Origin: Heliobacteriaceae bacterium
GTDB taxonomy: Bacteria > Bacillota > Desulfitobacteriia > Heliobacteriales > Heliobacteriaceae
NCBI GenBank assembly: GCA_028707535.1
Contig: JAQWAU010000001.1
Location: forward strand, 1-64,000
Direction of reading: 5' to 3'
Length of the DNA stretch: 64,000 nucleotides
Shown here: in pieces, positions 28,156 to 36,250 of the stretch
Position numbering within the stretch: the stretch's first letter is position 1
Layout of the letters: each line of letters opens with the position of its first letter
Notes under the pieces: generated by a model
What the model saw: only the letters and a program-made list of their open reading frames with translations
What the model was told of the DNA's origin: nothing
The model's database searches: none
Made by a program: the position numbers and the translations under genes

Positions 28156-29745
28156 ATGCCTACAGCCCTAGTATATGGCACATTAGTCTTGTTCAGCGCA
28201 ACATTGATTAACCGTCTGCTCGGTTTTTTCAACCAAGTTGTGCTGATGAAATACATTGGTCCGGAAACTGTCGGCCTGGTGCAGATGGTTTACCCGGTCT
28301 ATCTCTTGTTGCTGGTAACTGCCACCGCCGGCTTTCCGGTTGCCGTAACCAAACGGATTGCTGAAGAAGCGGCTTTTAACCATTGGGGCAACATCCGCCG
28401 CATTTTGCAGGTTGCGGCCTTGGTCCTGCTACCCTTAGGACTGTTGATCACTTGTATCGCTATATTTTTACCACACCTGATTTTTTCGCACCTTATTGTC
28501 GACAACCGCGCGGTGGCAGCGTTTTGGGCTTTGGTGCCGAGCATCCTAATCGTTGGCTTATCTTCGCTTATGCGTGCTTTTTGCCAGGGTATGCAAGCAA
28601 TGGAACCCCCTGCCCTCAGCGCTTTAATTGAACAACTGATCCGGATCATGGCCGGTCTGGCGCTGGCATTTTTCCTCTTGCCGCACGGCCCCACTTGGGC
28701 GGCAACAGGGATTGCCGCCGGCATTTCTTTAGGTGAGTTTTTCGGATTGGCCAGTATCCTAATGCTTGGTGGTCCGTACTTTTTCCAGCGGTTAAAACAT
28801 TTTTGGTATGGTCGAAAGCAACCGGCGTCACTTTCCTGCCGCCAAGCTTTTCATTTGCTGTGGCCATTGGCTTACCCGGTAGCAATTTCCCGGATCTTAA
28901 CCGGTTTAATGATTACGCTGGATGCCTCATTAATCCCCCGGTGCCTGCAAGCCTCAGGCTTATCCCTGGCTGAAGCCACAAAAACATTCGGTAGTTTTAA
29001 TGGTGGGATTGCCCCGTTGTTAAGCATCCCTACCGTTGTAACCATTCCTTTGGCTACCGGCATGTTAGCCGGTATTTCGGAAAGCTGGGCTTTAGGGCAA
29101 GTCTCCACCGTGCGTTATCGAACCCTCAAGGCCCTAAAAATCACGGCCTTCGTGGGTTGGCCCTTGATTGGCCTGCTGCTTCTGTTAGGTGAAGAAGCTA
29201 TGACCTTGCTTTTTAATTTGTCCGGATTCGGCGCTTGTTTACACATTTTAGCCATAGGAGCCATTTTTCAATATCTTCACCAAACCACGACTGGTATTTT
29301 GCAGGGGTTAGGACGGGTAGTATTCCCGCTGGTAGTCACGATTTTTGCGGGGACTACCCGCGCCCTGGTTTATTTTCACCTTGCTTCCTCGCCCAGCTGG
29401 GGCGTAATTGGGGTCGCTGTTGCCTATAGCTTAAGTAATGCATTGACCGCTTTTTGCCATCTGGCATTTTTGCGTGGCCACTTAACCCTGGCCTGGCGGG
29501 ACTACTTGGCGGTTTTCTTGCCCGGAGCAGCACTATTACCGATGGCCGGAGGGTTTATTATTGCCGGTTTGATCGCCGATTTCCCGGCTACCGGTTGGGC
29601 CGTTATCGTTTACAGTTGTTGTGCACTAGGGGCATATTTATTATCGCTGCCGTTTTTAGGCTGTATATCCCGGGATGACCTCAGAATATTTACCGGTAAT
29701 GTTTGGTTTTCCCGATTAATTGGTTGGAAGAATTTTTTCCGATAG
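28156..29745 (+). CDS. spoVB: Stage V sporulation protein B-like polysaccharide flippase
   Basis: MATE/MOP-superfamily membrane protein of 529 residues with about 14 predicted helices. It fits the SpoVB/YtgP branch, which includes lipid II and polysaccharide flippases and whose SpoVB member is needed for spore cortex synthesis. The N-terminal LINRLLGFFNQVVLMKYIG is characteristic. AGAAAGGAAC precedes the ATG. It is followed after 55 bases by a spore coat DNA protein gene, which fits a sporulation role. A non-sporulation MurJ-like role cannot be excluded by sequence. Confidence 0.85.
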   Translation: MPTALVYGTLVLFSATLINRLLGFFNQVVLMKYIGPETVGLVQMVYPVYLLLLVTATAGFPVAVTKRIAEEAAFNHWGNIRRILQVAALVLLPLGLLITCIAIFLPHLIFSHLIVDNRAVAAFWALVPSILIVGLSSLMRAFCQGMQAMEPPALSALIEQLIRIMAGLALAFFLLPHGPTWAATGIAAGISLGEFFGLASILMLGGPYFFQRLKHFWYGRKQPASLSCRQAFHLLWPLAYPVAISRILTGLMITLDASLIPRCLQASGLSLAEATKTFGSFNGGIAPLLSIPTVVTIPLATGMLAGISESWALGQVSTVRYRTLKALKITAFVGWPLIGLLLLLGEEAMTLLFNLSGFGACLHILAIGAIFQYLHQTTTGILQGLGRVVFPLVVTIFAGTTRALVYFHLASSPSWGVIGVAVAYSLSNALTAFCHLAFLRGHLTLAWRDYLAVFLPGAALLPMAGGFIIAGLIADFPATGWAVIVYSCCALGAYLLSLPFLGCISRDDLRIFTGNVWFSRLIGWKNFFR

Positions 29746-29800
29746 AAGTACCTTGCCCAGCGGAAACTAGATATACAATCTAAAAAGGAGGTGAACAAGC

Positions 29801-30037
29801 ATGGCCCAGTTTTTCCCCACCGGTAAAATCCTGTCCGAAACAGTGCGTCACGATTTTAAGTACGAGCTCGCTGAAGAACTCGGGCTTACCGGTCAAATCA
29901 AAAACGGCTATTGGGGCAATTTATCTAGCCGCGATTGCGGTCGTGTTGGGGGTAAAATCGGCGGAAATATGGTTAAAGTCATGGTCAAACGGGCAGAAAC
30001 CCTGTTAGCCCAACAAGATTCCCTTAATCCGCACTAG
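29801..30037 (+). CDS. Alpha/beta-type small acid-soluble spore protein
   Basis: A 78-residue SASP that coats spore DNA. The germination-protease site region is KYELAEELGL near residue 20 and the second conserved block is GNLSSRDCGRVGGKIGGNMVK near residues 40-60. Perfect AAGGAGGTGA ribosome site 9 bases before the ATG, expected for a very highly made spore protein. A sigmaG-like -10 (TATACAA) lies just upstream, but the -35 is not convincing. Its 3' end overlaps the converging surE gene by 14 bases. One Cys in the second block is unusual. Confidence 0.9.
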   Translation: MAQFFPTGKILSETVRHDFKYELAEELGLTGQIKNGYWGNLSSRDCGRVGGKIGGNMVKVMVKRAETLLAQQDSLNPH

Positions 30038-30803
30038 GAACCTGAACTCTGCTAATCCAATCATTGACTTCTTTGATTAGTTGGTGTTTTGTCAGATCGA
30101 AATGAATCGGCGTAACCGAAATATAGCCGTTCTTAATGGCCCAGATGTCCGTACCATGGCCGGCGTCAAGGTCTTTTACCTCGCCGGCCATCCAATAATA
30201 TACCCTGCCCCGAGGATCCTCGCGTTTATCGAAAATATTCTGGTAGCGCCGACTGCCCAGTTTAGTTACTTGAATCCCTTTAATCTTGTCCGGAACAATA
30301 TTAGGTACATTGACATTGAGCAAGGTGTCCGGGGCCAGATGGCTTTGGTAAATTTGTTCACAAAGATCGCGCGAAAACTTGGCCGCGACCTGGTATTCAA
30401 GGTTTTCCCATCCGGCAACAGATACGGCCACCGACGGAAAACCATAAATTACCCCTTCAATTGCCGCAGAAACGGTTCCCGAATATAACACATCAGTAGC
30501 AAGGTTTGGTCCCTTGTTAATTCCGGAAACAATCAGATTAGGTGGCTTGTCCAGCAGCATTTCAACCGCCAATTTGACACAATCGGTTGGTGTGCCGTTT
30601 ATTGCCCAACTATGAACATTCGGACCAAATAAGGTAACTTTTTCCACCCGCAATGGTTTATGCACGGTAATTCCGTGTCCGGTTGCACTACGTTCCTCTT
30701 CCGGGGCAACAACAAAAATTTCTGCCCAATTCGCCAAAGCTTTTCCTAAGGCCTTAATCCCAGGGGCTCCAATCCCATCGTCATTGGTCAATAAAATACG
30801 CAA
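30024..30803 (-). CDS. surE: 5'/3'-nucleotidase SurE
   Basis: Survival protein E nucleotidase, 259 residues. It begins LLTNDDGIGAPG with the metal-binding DD pair; the other landmarks are GINKGPNLATDVLYSGTV near residue 95 and VSVTP-like VTPIHFD near the end. It hydrolyses nucleoside monophosphates and short polyphosphate. The start is TTG at 30803 with GGAGG 7 bases upstream. The stop of the preceding small zinc protein lies directly against this start, so translation is probably coupled. Confidence 0.94.
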   Translation of the reverse strand: MRILLTNDDGIGAPGIKALGKALANWAEIFVVAPEEERSATGHGITVHKPLRVEKVTLFGPNVHSWAINGTPTDCVKLAVEMLLDKPPNLIVSGINKGPNLATDVLYSGTVSAAIEGVIYGFPSVAVSVAGWENLEYQVAAKFSRDLCEQIYQSHLAPDTLLNVNVPNIVPDKIKGIQVTKLGSRRYQNIFDKREDPRGRVYYWMAGEVKDLDAGHGTDIWAIKNGYISVTPIHFDLTKHQLIKEVNDWISRVQVPSAD

Positions 30804-31001
30804 TCAAAATCCTCCAATCACTGGCCGCGTCGTCCCAGAAGGGCTGGAAACCCAAAGTTTGGATTCGGGACCCCAAGAATGAAGGGTCCGGCACCGCGGA
30901 CAACGAAAAACGTGTAGCCATTCTCTGGCTATTATAATTTCCCACTGCTCAGCGTGTAAATCTAAATAACAGTTTAGGCAAAAAGGCAATTCTTTCATCA
31001 T
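30804..31001 (-). CDS. Small zinc-binding protein (two CxxC)
   Basis: Unrecognised 65-residue protein with CLNC near residue 8 and CPRC near residue 35, a likely zinc ribbon. GGGGGCAGTC precedes tandem ATGs; I use the first (31001). Stop and surE start are adjacent, so it belongs to the surE transcript and may accompany it. No function can be inferred from sequence. Confidence 0.65.
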   Translation of the reverse strand: MMKELPFCLNCYLDLHAEQWEIIIAREWLHVFRCPRCRTLHSWGPESKLWVSSPSGTTRPVIGGF

Positions 31002-31078
31002 GACTGCCCCCACAAGCTGCCCTTAATTGGGAGAACTTTACTTCAGTTTATACCGGGGTTCCGCAACCTGTGTCATGC

Positions 31079-31255
31079 CTAGACTTCATAGATGGAAATT
31101 GTCATTGTGTCGGCGTTCTTACTCAAGCCAAACATTAAGTTTTTATGCTTTAAGTTCTTGTTGAGAAAATCAACAACTTTATACAAGTCCGGATTTGCCG
31201 GAAGAGTTTTTGTCGACAATACTTCAAGTTTGGCTGAGGAGTTTTGTTTCGGCAA
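31079..31255 (-). CDS. ypmA: YpmA family protein (DUF4264)
   Basis: Small gene of 58 codons with a TTG start at 31255 and a perfect AGGAGG 8 bases upstream. The product, with the central run DLYKVVDFLNKNLKHKNLMF and the ending TISIYEV, matches the DUF4264/YpmA family of Firmicutes as I remember it. Function unknown. It lies between folE and the surE group on the same strand. Easily missed because of its size and TTG start. Confidence 0.85.
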   Translation of the reverse strand: MPKQNSSAKLEVLSTKTLPANPDLYKVVDFLNKNLKHKNLMFGLSKNADTMTISIYEV

Positions 31256-31306
31256 AAGACAAAACCTCCTTATTTATTTGGCACTGTTCTGCTAGCTAAA
31301 GCACTA

Positions 31307-31879
31307 TTATGGGAGCAGGTGTTTGTCCCGAATTAAGGAAAAAGCTTCATTTCTGGTTGCCTTATTAGTACGAAATATACCCCGGACTGCCGAAGTTATT
31401 GTCCGGGAACCCGGCTTCTTTACCCCCCGCATAGTCATACACATATGTTCCGCCTCGATGACTACCAAAACCCCCCGGGGGTTAAGCACTTCCATTATCG
31501 AATCGGCAACTTGCGTCGTCAGGCGTTCCTGTAGTTGGGGCCGCCGCGAGTAGCCTTCTACTACCCGGGCCAACTTACTTAACCCGGTAATGTGCCCGGT
31601 CTTGGGAATATAAGCAACATGGGCAAGCCCATAAAAAGGTAAAAGATGATGTTCACAAAGTGAATAAACCGGGATGTCTTTAATTAAGACCATTTCTTCA
31701 TGGGCTTCGGTGAAAAGCACTCCCAGATGTTCCCGTGGATCTTCCTGCAAGCCGCCTAAGATTTCTTGATACATCCGGGCAACCCGTTTGGGGGTACCGG
31801 CCAGACCTTCCCGGTCCGGGTCTTCACCAATTGCTTCCAGAATCATTCGAACAGCTTTAGCGATTTTTTCTTCATCCAT
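31307..31879 (-). CDS. folE: GTP cyclohydrolase I
   Basis: Converts GTP to 7,8-dihydroneopterin triphosphate, the first step of folate and 7-deazaguanine synthesis; 190 residues. Zinc ligands in [12 protein letters not shown] (Cys and two His) near residue 75 and the later Cys of [27 protein letters not shown] is the signature. I use the ATG at 31879; an in-frame GTG three codons earlier is possible. It follows queE by 15 bases, which favours a role in queuosine precursor supply, though it can also serve folate. Confidence 0.95.
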   Translation of the reverse strand: MDEEKIAKAVRMILEAIGEDPDREGLAGTPKRVARMYQEILGGLQEDPREHLGVLFTEAHEEMVLIKDIPVYSLCEHHLLPFYGLAHVAYIPKTGHITGLSKLARVVEGYSRRPQLQERLTTQVADSIMEVLNPRGVLVVIEAEHMCMTMRGVKKPGSRTITSAVRGIFRTNKATRNEAFSLIRDKHLLP

Positions 31880-31894
31880 CGGTCCCACCCACTT

Positions 31895-32641
31895 TCAGTG
31901 AAATCGCAAGTAACGGTGTGTTTGGGGAATAATCCGGACATCCTGGTGTTCCTGCAAGGCTGTTGTCTGAAATAGCCAGAGCATCCTGGCCGTTACCGCC
32001 GGCAAACCATTATTGTCGGTCATCGGCTGCAAAACCAAGGGGAATTCCGGGGCTTGCCGGCCGACCAATTTGGCCGCTTGCCTAACATTGGCTGCCGTGG
32101 TGTCCGGGGTTACGATCAATTTTGCAAATCCTGACTTTTGCGCGGCAAGGCGCAAGAACTGTTCGTGTTCCCGCCAGGTCTCCTGCCCTGTGGCCAAAGG
32201 CAATTTTATATCCATAGCAATAAAGTCAATCGTCTCAATAATTGGGGCCAATTCCTCCGGTAAAGTGCCATTGGTTTCCAAATAAAAGGATGGTTTTCGG
32301 GGCTGCAGAAAGCGGGCCAGCCCGTCAATAAAGCCGGCATGCAAGAGCGGTTCCCCCCCCGTGAGGCTTACCGAATGAACCATTAACAAGTTCTGCCGGA
32401 TAAAATCCCCTACCTGGGAAACTGACAAAGGGTTACTCCAAGACACAAACCGGCCACTGCCCGGTGTTTGTTCAGCCAAGCAATCTTGGTGCCAAGGTAT
32501 CCGCCCACCCGGTGTATCACAGTAGGCGCAGGCCAAATTACAACCGGCAAACCGAAGAAATATCTGTCGTCTCCCTACCCAGGGCCCTTCCCCCTGCACT
32601 GAAACCATGAGTTCAACCAGGTTTGCCACTAGTTCCGTCAA
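31895..32641 (-). CDS. queE: 7-carboxy-7-deazaguanine synthase
   Basis: Radical-SAM enzyme converting 6-carboxytetrahydropterin to 7-carboxy-7-deazaguanine on the route to queuosine; 248 residues. The cluster motif is CNLACAYCDT, preceded by VSVQGEGPWVGRRQIFLRF, a QueE landmark. SLTGGEPLLH follows. The start is probably the TTG at 32641, two bases after the DUF366 stop with GGGGGG 10 bases ahead; longer open frames upstream are not homologous. Likely one transcript DUF366-queE-folE. queD and queC are not in the window. Confidence 0.9.
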   Translation of the reverse strand: MTELVANLVELMVSVQGEGPWVGRRQIFLRFAGCNLACAYCDTPGGRIPWHQDCLAEQTPGSGRFVSWSNPLSVSQVGDFIRQNLLMVHSVSLTGGEPLLHAGFIDGLARFLQPRKPSFYLETNGTLPEELAPIIETIDFIAMDIKLPLATGQETWREHEQFLRLAAQKSGFAKLIVTPDTTAANVRQAAKLVGRQAPEFPLVLQPMTDNNGLPAVTARMLWLFQTTALQEHQDVRIIPQTHRYLRFH

Positions 32642-32643
32642 TG

Positions 32644-33204
32644 TCAGCCAACCCCCCGCACCTTGCACCGGGCCAAGTGGATATCCGCAATTTCGGCCAC
32701 ATAACGGTCCATAATCCGGCAGCCAAACCCCTGCGGATCGTTTTCCCCCAACTGGGCCAAGGAAACTGTTGGCACCGGCGTTCCTTCGGTACACAGGTTC
32801 AATCCCACATGGATCATGGCCGACACAGGCGATAACGTTGCAATCGAAACCGATAACTTCTTGCCCTCCCAGTATAAATCATCCCCACATCTGATCAGTA
32901 CCCGGTTTACCCTTGCTGCCAATTCTTCCTTAATCATCACAATTAACAACCGTTGCCGCAAAACAGCCTTCTCCAGGTCCTGATCAAACTGCTCGACAAT
33001 AAAATGAAGCATTTCGGGACTGTATATAAAATCACCGGCTAATACATCTTCAAGGTCAACCATCTTGTCCAGGGCAACACGACAGGATCCCCGGAAAGCC
33101 ACAATACTGTCACCCATAATTTTATACCGGCGGTAGGCCCAGAGTGATGATAACTGGGTGCCATCATAAGACTGCGGTTCTTCTCCGAAAAACGTTTTTA
33201 ACAT
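32644..33204 (-). CDS. DUF366 family protein
   Basis: A 186-residue protein assigned from memory to DUF366 (COG2029), whose function is unknown to me. Typical parts are LSSLWAYRRYKIMGDSIVAF near the start and ERRLLIV-type helix followed by DDLYWEGKKLSVSI near residue 108, resembling a lipoate-ligase-like fold. GGAGGGGCAAT precedes the ATG. It is translationally coupled to queE and folE, which suggests a step or a control in pterin/deazaguanine synthesis. Also near a Fur gene upstream, but separated by a terminator. Confidence 0.75.
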   Translation of the reverse strand: MLKTFFGEEPQSYDGTQLSSLWAYRRYKIMGDSIVAFRGSCRVALDKMVDLEDVLAGDFIYSPEMLHFIVEQFDQDLEKAVLRQRLLIVMIKEELAARVNRVLIRCGDDLYWEGKKLSVSIATLSPVSAMIHVGLNLCTEGTPVPTVSLAQLGENDPQGFGCRIMDRYVAEIADIHLARCKVRGVG

Positions 33205-33244
33205 ATTGCCCCTCCAAAATTGTTAGGTATCAGCGTTATAAATG

Positions 33245-33273
33245 AAAAAACAACCAGGTTCTTGACCCTGGTT
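33245..33273 (-). terminator. Intrinsic terminator after the Fur-family gene
   Basis: On the minus strand AACCAGG, an eight-base loop, CCTGGTT and then GTTTTTT. It starts right at the end of the coding region. Confidence 0.85.
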
Positions 33274-33708
33274 TCATTTTTCTTGACACTTCTTGCATAG
33301 GCCATAGAACTTGAGTTGATGGTCGATGATGTTAAAACCATTGCGGATTTGAATCGCCTGTTCCAATGAGTCCAATAAATCGTCCTCAAATTCAAATACC
33401 TGCCCACAGTTCACACAAATCAGGTGGTGGTGATGGTGGGTATCATGGCTGGCAAACTCATAGCGGAACCTGCCGTCACCAAAATTAATTTTCTCCAGGA
33501 TATCAAGTTCGGCTAATAAGTCTAGCGTTCGATAAACGGTCGCCAACCCAATCTCCGGGTGTTGCTTTTTAACTATGCCGTAAACATCTTCCGCACTTAA
33601 ATGACCGGTCTCGTAATTAATAAAGGTCCGTAAAATAACCCGGCGTTGGGGGGTGAGTTTATACTCTTTTTCGTGGAGCCTCTTACACAGAGCCTGAAAA
33701 CGGTCCAC
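33274..33708 (-). CDS. Fur family transcriptional regulator
   Basis: Metal-sensing repressor of 144 residues. The winged helix is LTPQRRVILRTF to GLATVYRTLDLL. The metal region has HDTHHHHHLICVNCGQVFEFED and a final CKKC, forming the structural CxxC pair and a histidine-rich sensory site. Sequence alone does not tell Fur, Zur and PerR apart; the tandem histidines do not settle it. The start is GTG with GGGGGGTGG upstream. A consensus sigmaA promoter lies at 33745-33774. Confidence 0.9.
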   Translation of the reverse strand: MDRFQALCKRLHEKEYKLTPQRRVILRTFINYETGHLSAEDVYGIVKKQHPEIGLATVYRTLDLLAELDILEKINFGDGRFRYEFASHDTHHHHHLICVNCGQVFEFEDDLLDSLEQAIQIRNGFNIIDHQLKFYGLCKKCQEK

Positions 33709-33720
33709 CCGGCCACCCCC

Positions 33721-33789
33721 CTATCCAAAATATGTTTCATAGCCATTATACTTTTCCCAAATTACAAGTGTCAAACTCACCAGTTTCAT
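33721..33789 (-). CDS. Possible 22-residue microORF ahead of the Fur gene
   Basis: TTAAGGAGGCAAAA leads directly to an ATG and a 22-codon frame ending in TAG, 12 bases before the Fur GTG. The frame contains the -35 and -10 of the Fur promoter, so it could only be read on transcripts from the upstream SIMPL gene. The ribosome site is textbook quality, but the product (MKLVSLTLVIWEKYNGYETY start) has no known relative. It could be a leader peptide or chance. Confidence 0.3.
   Translation of the reverse strand: MKLVSLTLVIWEKYNGYETYFG
33745..33774 (-). promoter_or_regulatory. sigmaA promoter of the Fur-family gene
   Basis: TTGACA (33769-33774), an 18-base spacer and TATAAT (33745-33750), both consensus. 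It points at the Fur gene. The downstream segment ATGAAACATATTTTGGAT is AT-rich but not a clear Fur/PerR box. Confidence 0.8.
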
Positions 33790-33822
33790 TTTTGCCTCCT
33801 TAATCCAACAGCCCCCTAAAGC

Positions 33823-34584
33823 TTAATATTTTAACCGATATACTGCAATAATCCGGATAGTGGTTGCTGCTGTCTGCCTATCATTTTGGCTGGTTAGGAT
33901 CTCGTTAGTTCCATCCGGAAGACGGGTAGTTTCAGGCAAATTCTTCCCTGTACCGGTCTCATCTACAGCTACTAGATCACCCAAGTCCCTACCCATAGAG
34001 GCGGCAATTTGCTTGGCCCGGTTTTTAGCATCTGCCAAAGCCAATTGTAAGGCTTCTTGGGAAGCCTCCGGGCCCGGCAACCGGTAGGTTTCAGCCAACA
34101 ATATTTGCGTAGCCCCATTAGCCAAGGCGGCCTTTACCACCTCTTCCTGCCGTTCAGTGGCCAACCCGGAAACTTCTAACTTGGAGGTGGCCAAAAAACC
34201 TTGGGGAGCCGGCCGACGCCCCTCGGTACTGTCCGGCCAAAGCGGCTGTAACTGCCGCCCTCCGGTTTTAATCGCTTCCCCGGCCACACCGAGGCCGTTT
34301 AAGGCCTTAAGCAGTTCATCCAGAACTCTGTTGCGGTTATTGTCCGCTTCCAGGGCTGACCGGCCCCCTTGTTGCACTGCCAGGACCAGGCGGAACGCTT
34401 CTGTGGTATGAGGGACAGTGCCATACCCGGAAACCGTAATCGACCCTTCTCTGGGATCCAGAGCAACGACCGGATCCAGTGGTGCGGGCGGTACTCGGTG
34501 GGTAGACAAATAAAAGGCGGCGAAAATAATTAAACCAAGAAAAACAGCAACCACTTTATTTGCGATCGATTTTTGGGTTAACAT
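33823..34584 (-). CDS. SIMPL domain protein (DUF541)
   Basis: A 253-residue exported or membrane-anchored protein. One N-terminal helix (about residues 10-28) is followed by the SIMPL domain, starting SITVSGYGTV near residue 48 and ending ATTIRIIAVYRL. Function unknown; relatives are periplasmic or envelope proteins linked to stress tolerance. GGGGGGGAG lies before the ATG. Divergent from the small membrane gene at 34665 with an 80-base gap. Confidence 0.82.
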   Translation of the reverse strand: MLTQKSIANKVVAVFLGLIIFAAFYLSTHRVPPAPLDPVVALDPREGSITVSGYGTVPHTTEAFRLVLAVQQGGRSALEADNNRNRVLDELLKALNGLGVAGEAIKTGGRQLQPLWPDSTEGRRPAPQGFLATSKLEVSGLATERQEEVVKAALANGATQILLAETYRLPGPEASQEALQLALADAKNRAKQIAASMGRDLGDLVAVDETGTGKNLPETTRLPDGTNEILTSQNDRQTAATTIRIIAVYRLKY

Positions 34585-34664
34585 TGGCTCCCCCCCTGGA
34601 ACGGTTAAATCTCGTCCTAAATCCCCCGAAACCTGAATAAAGTTTTGATCAGGGGGTGGGACGG

Positions 34665-35057
34665 ATGACGGATGATAAGAAAACCACGTTTTCTATGGTT
34701 CCCTTGGTGATCGGTACCGGCCAGGCACTCCTTGCCTCGCTCGGCGCTTCCCTCATTCTGGCGACTTGTTTCTATTTTACCGACTTGTCAGACACCTATA
34801 CCATGCCGGTGGTCCACACTGTATATGCTTTGTGTTCCCTCTGGGCGGGGTGGGCGGCCGCCCGCAAAGCGGGAGGTAAAGGGCTGATTTACGGCTGTTT
34901 GGCTGGCTTATGTTTTTTCATCCTTACCTGGCTAATCGGCTATCTAGTGGCAGCACCTGCTTATCCGCTAACTGTTTGGTGGAAAAAGCTGGCTTATGCA
35001 TTTGTCAGTGGTGCTGCCGGGGGGATGGCCGCTGTTGCCTGGCGACGCGAAGAGTAG
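34665..35057 (+). CDS. TIGR04086-type small membrane protein
   Basis: A 130-residue protein with four predicted helices (about residues 14-36, 46-64, 74-98 and 108-124) and the paired glycine pattern of the TIGR04086 family of Firmicute membrane proteins: AGWAAARKAGGKGLIYGCLAG. Function unknown. GGGGGTGGGACGG precedes the ATG at 34665; a GTG three codons earlier is also possible. A terminator follows the gene. Confidence 0.75.
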   Translation: MTDDKKTTFSMVPLVIGTGQALLASLGASLILATCFYFTDLSDTYTMPVVHTVYALCSLWAGWAAARKAGGKGLIYGCLAGLCFFILTWLIGYLVAAPAYPLTVWWKKLAYAFVSGAAGGMAAVAWRREE

Positions 35058-35105
35058 TCGACACATTAATCCCATTTTAACACGGGATAGCAGGTTGCGA
35101 AATAT

Positions 35106-35144
35106 AAACCGCCGGAAAGAGGCAGCCCCTCATCCCGGCGGTTT
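35106..35144. terminator. Bidirectional terminator
   Basis: AAACCGCCGG and its exact complement with a loop of about 19 bases, T-tract on the plus side. It separates the converging TIGR04086 and plsY-like genes. The remainder of 35058-35276 shows nothing else. Confidence 0.75.
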
Positions 35145-35276
35145 TGGCTAGAAGGCAACAACTATCTCCAGATCTTGAGGAGTACGTTCCGTAAAAACCC
35201 CGGCAAGCGTAAGAAATAAACCCGCATTTTGGCTCACCCCTTCGTTGTGGTTTTCCGGTGTTCATTTCTTTCCCCA

Positions 35277-35849
35277 TCATATTTTTTTTGCCGCCATTTG
35301 GTGATAAAACACCAGCCAATTTTGAAAAATCACGATGGCGGCCGCGAGAGTCAATACCAGAGCCATAAATACAGGTGTTTCCACCAGCCAGCCAAGAACA
35401 CATACCGTCAGCATTGCGGTACTGGCTGCCAGTGAAGACGAGCGGGACAAGACCAGCCCGGCGACCGCTGCCGCCAAGGCAAATTGAGCCAGTTCCGGAG
35501 CCTGGACAAACAAAAAACCGCAAAACGGTACCCAACTGTTACCACCACGGCCCTGCAATACGGGTGACCAACCGTGGCCAACCATTAAAAATAAACCGGC
35601 TAACCATTGACAAGCCGGAGAAACCACAAAAATGCCGGGTAAAAGACCTGCTACCACCCCTTTGGTGGTCTCCCCAAGCCAACCTAGGGCCATGGATTCG
35701 GGACCAGCCAAACGCAAGAGCTTAACCGGGCCGATCGAGCCGGGCCCATAATCATCCCGGACTAAACCATAACCCAAGCGACCGACCCAATAAGCAATCG
35801 GCAAAGCACCGATCAGATAAGCACACATAGCCATCAAGGCGGAAAACAA
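35277..35849 (-). CDS. plsY: Glycerol-3-phosphate acyltransferase PlsY-like protein
   Basis: Integral membrane protein of 190 residues with about six helices, related to PlsY, which uses acyl-phosphate to make lysophosphatidate. The recognisable motifs are altered: GPGSIGPVKLLR for the usual GSGNPGATN(V)LR, GHGWSPVLQGRGGNSW for GHxFPxFLxFKGGKGVAT. The loss of the GGKG Lys makes it a divergent member, perhaps not catalysing the standard reaction. TTG start with GGGGGAG upstream. Confidence 0.6.
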   Translation of the reverse strand: MFSALMAMCAYLIGALPIAYWVGRLGYGLVRDDYGPGSIGPVKLLRLAGPESMALGWLGETTKGVVAGLLPGIFVVSPACQWLAGLFLMVGHGWSPVLQGRGGNSWVPFCGFLFVQAPELAQFALAAAVAGLVLSRSSSLAASTAMLTVCVLGWLVETPVFMALVLTLAAAIVIFQNWLVFYHQMAAKKI

Positions 35850-35876
35850 ACACCACTCCCCCTCAGCCAGTTAGCT

Positions 35877-35901
35877 TTGTACAAGATTTATGCTTGTACA
35901 A
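35877..35901. promoter_or_regulatory. 25-bp inverted repeat TTGTACAAG-N7-CTTGTACAA
   Basis: Perfect nine-base arms separated by seven bases. The eight-base core TTGTACAA is itself a palindrome. It lies in the divergent control region between the plsY-like gene (-) and the hypothetical gene at 35983 (+), so it looks like an operator for a dimeric or tetrameric repressor. No such regulator is evident beside it except possibly the winged-helix-like 88-residue protein. Confidence 0.55.
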
Positions 35902-35982
35902 TTAGTCCTAGAACTAAGCGGTTGGCAAAGGAGGAAGAAAAGACATCCTGTCGTATGTTAAATATTGAGGGAGGGAGCGTAA

Positions 35983-36249
35983 ATGTGGTTGGAAGATAAA
36001 CATTTTAACCTGCTGGCGACCCTATACTTGCAGGGGCCGCAAACCAACGCTTTTCTGCTTGCCCAGTTCGGTAGCCGGTCCGAAGTCAACCGGCAAATCA
36101 ACTTCCTTACTGCCCTGAGTTACATAAAATATAGCACCACCACCCCCGAGGCCGTAGAAATTACGGAAAGAGGGTGGCGACTGGTTAAAGATCGTGAGCA
36201 TTTTGTATCTGCCCTTAACCGGGCTACCGGCAAGCCTTCCGGTCGTTGA
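35983..36249 (+). CDS. Small winged-helix-like protein, hypothetical
   Basis: An 88-residue soluble protein. HFNLLATLYLQGPQTNAFLL, SRSEVNRQINFLTALSYIKY and AVEITERGWRLVKD read as helix-helix-helix-wing, as in MarR/PadR-like DNA-binding domains, but no family is certain. GAGGGAGGGAGCG lies before the ATG. The upstream palindrome at 35877-35901 could be its own operator. It converges on the zinc protein gene at 36251, touching it within one base. Confidence 0.55.
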   Translation: MWLEDKHFNLLATLYLQGPQTNAFLLAQFGSRSEVNRQINFLTALSYIKYSTTTPEAVEITERGWRLVKDREHFVSALNRATGKPSGR

Positions 36250-36250
36250 G

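Noticed and set aside
31092-31295. 67-codon plus-strand frame
   Set aside because: It is the antisense of the better supported ypmA gene.
35077-35535. 152-codon minus-strand frame overlapping the plsY-like gene
   Set aside because: Another frame of the same region fits PlsY topology; this one has no clear site or homology.
35950-36000. Possible 14-codon leader peptide before the 88-residue protein
   Set aside because: Its ATG is about 20 bases from the nearest good ribosome site and it ends inside the main gene.
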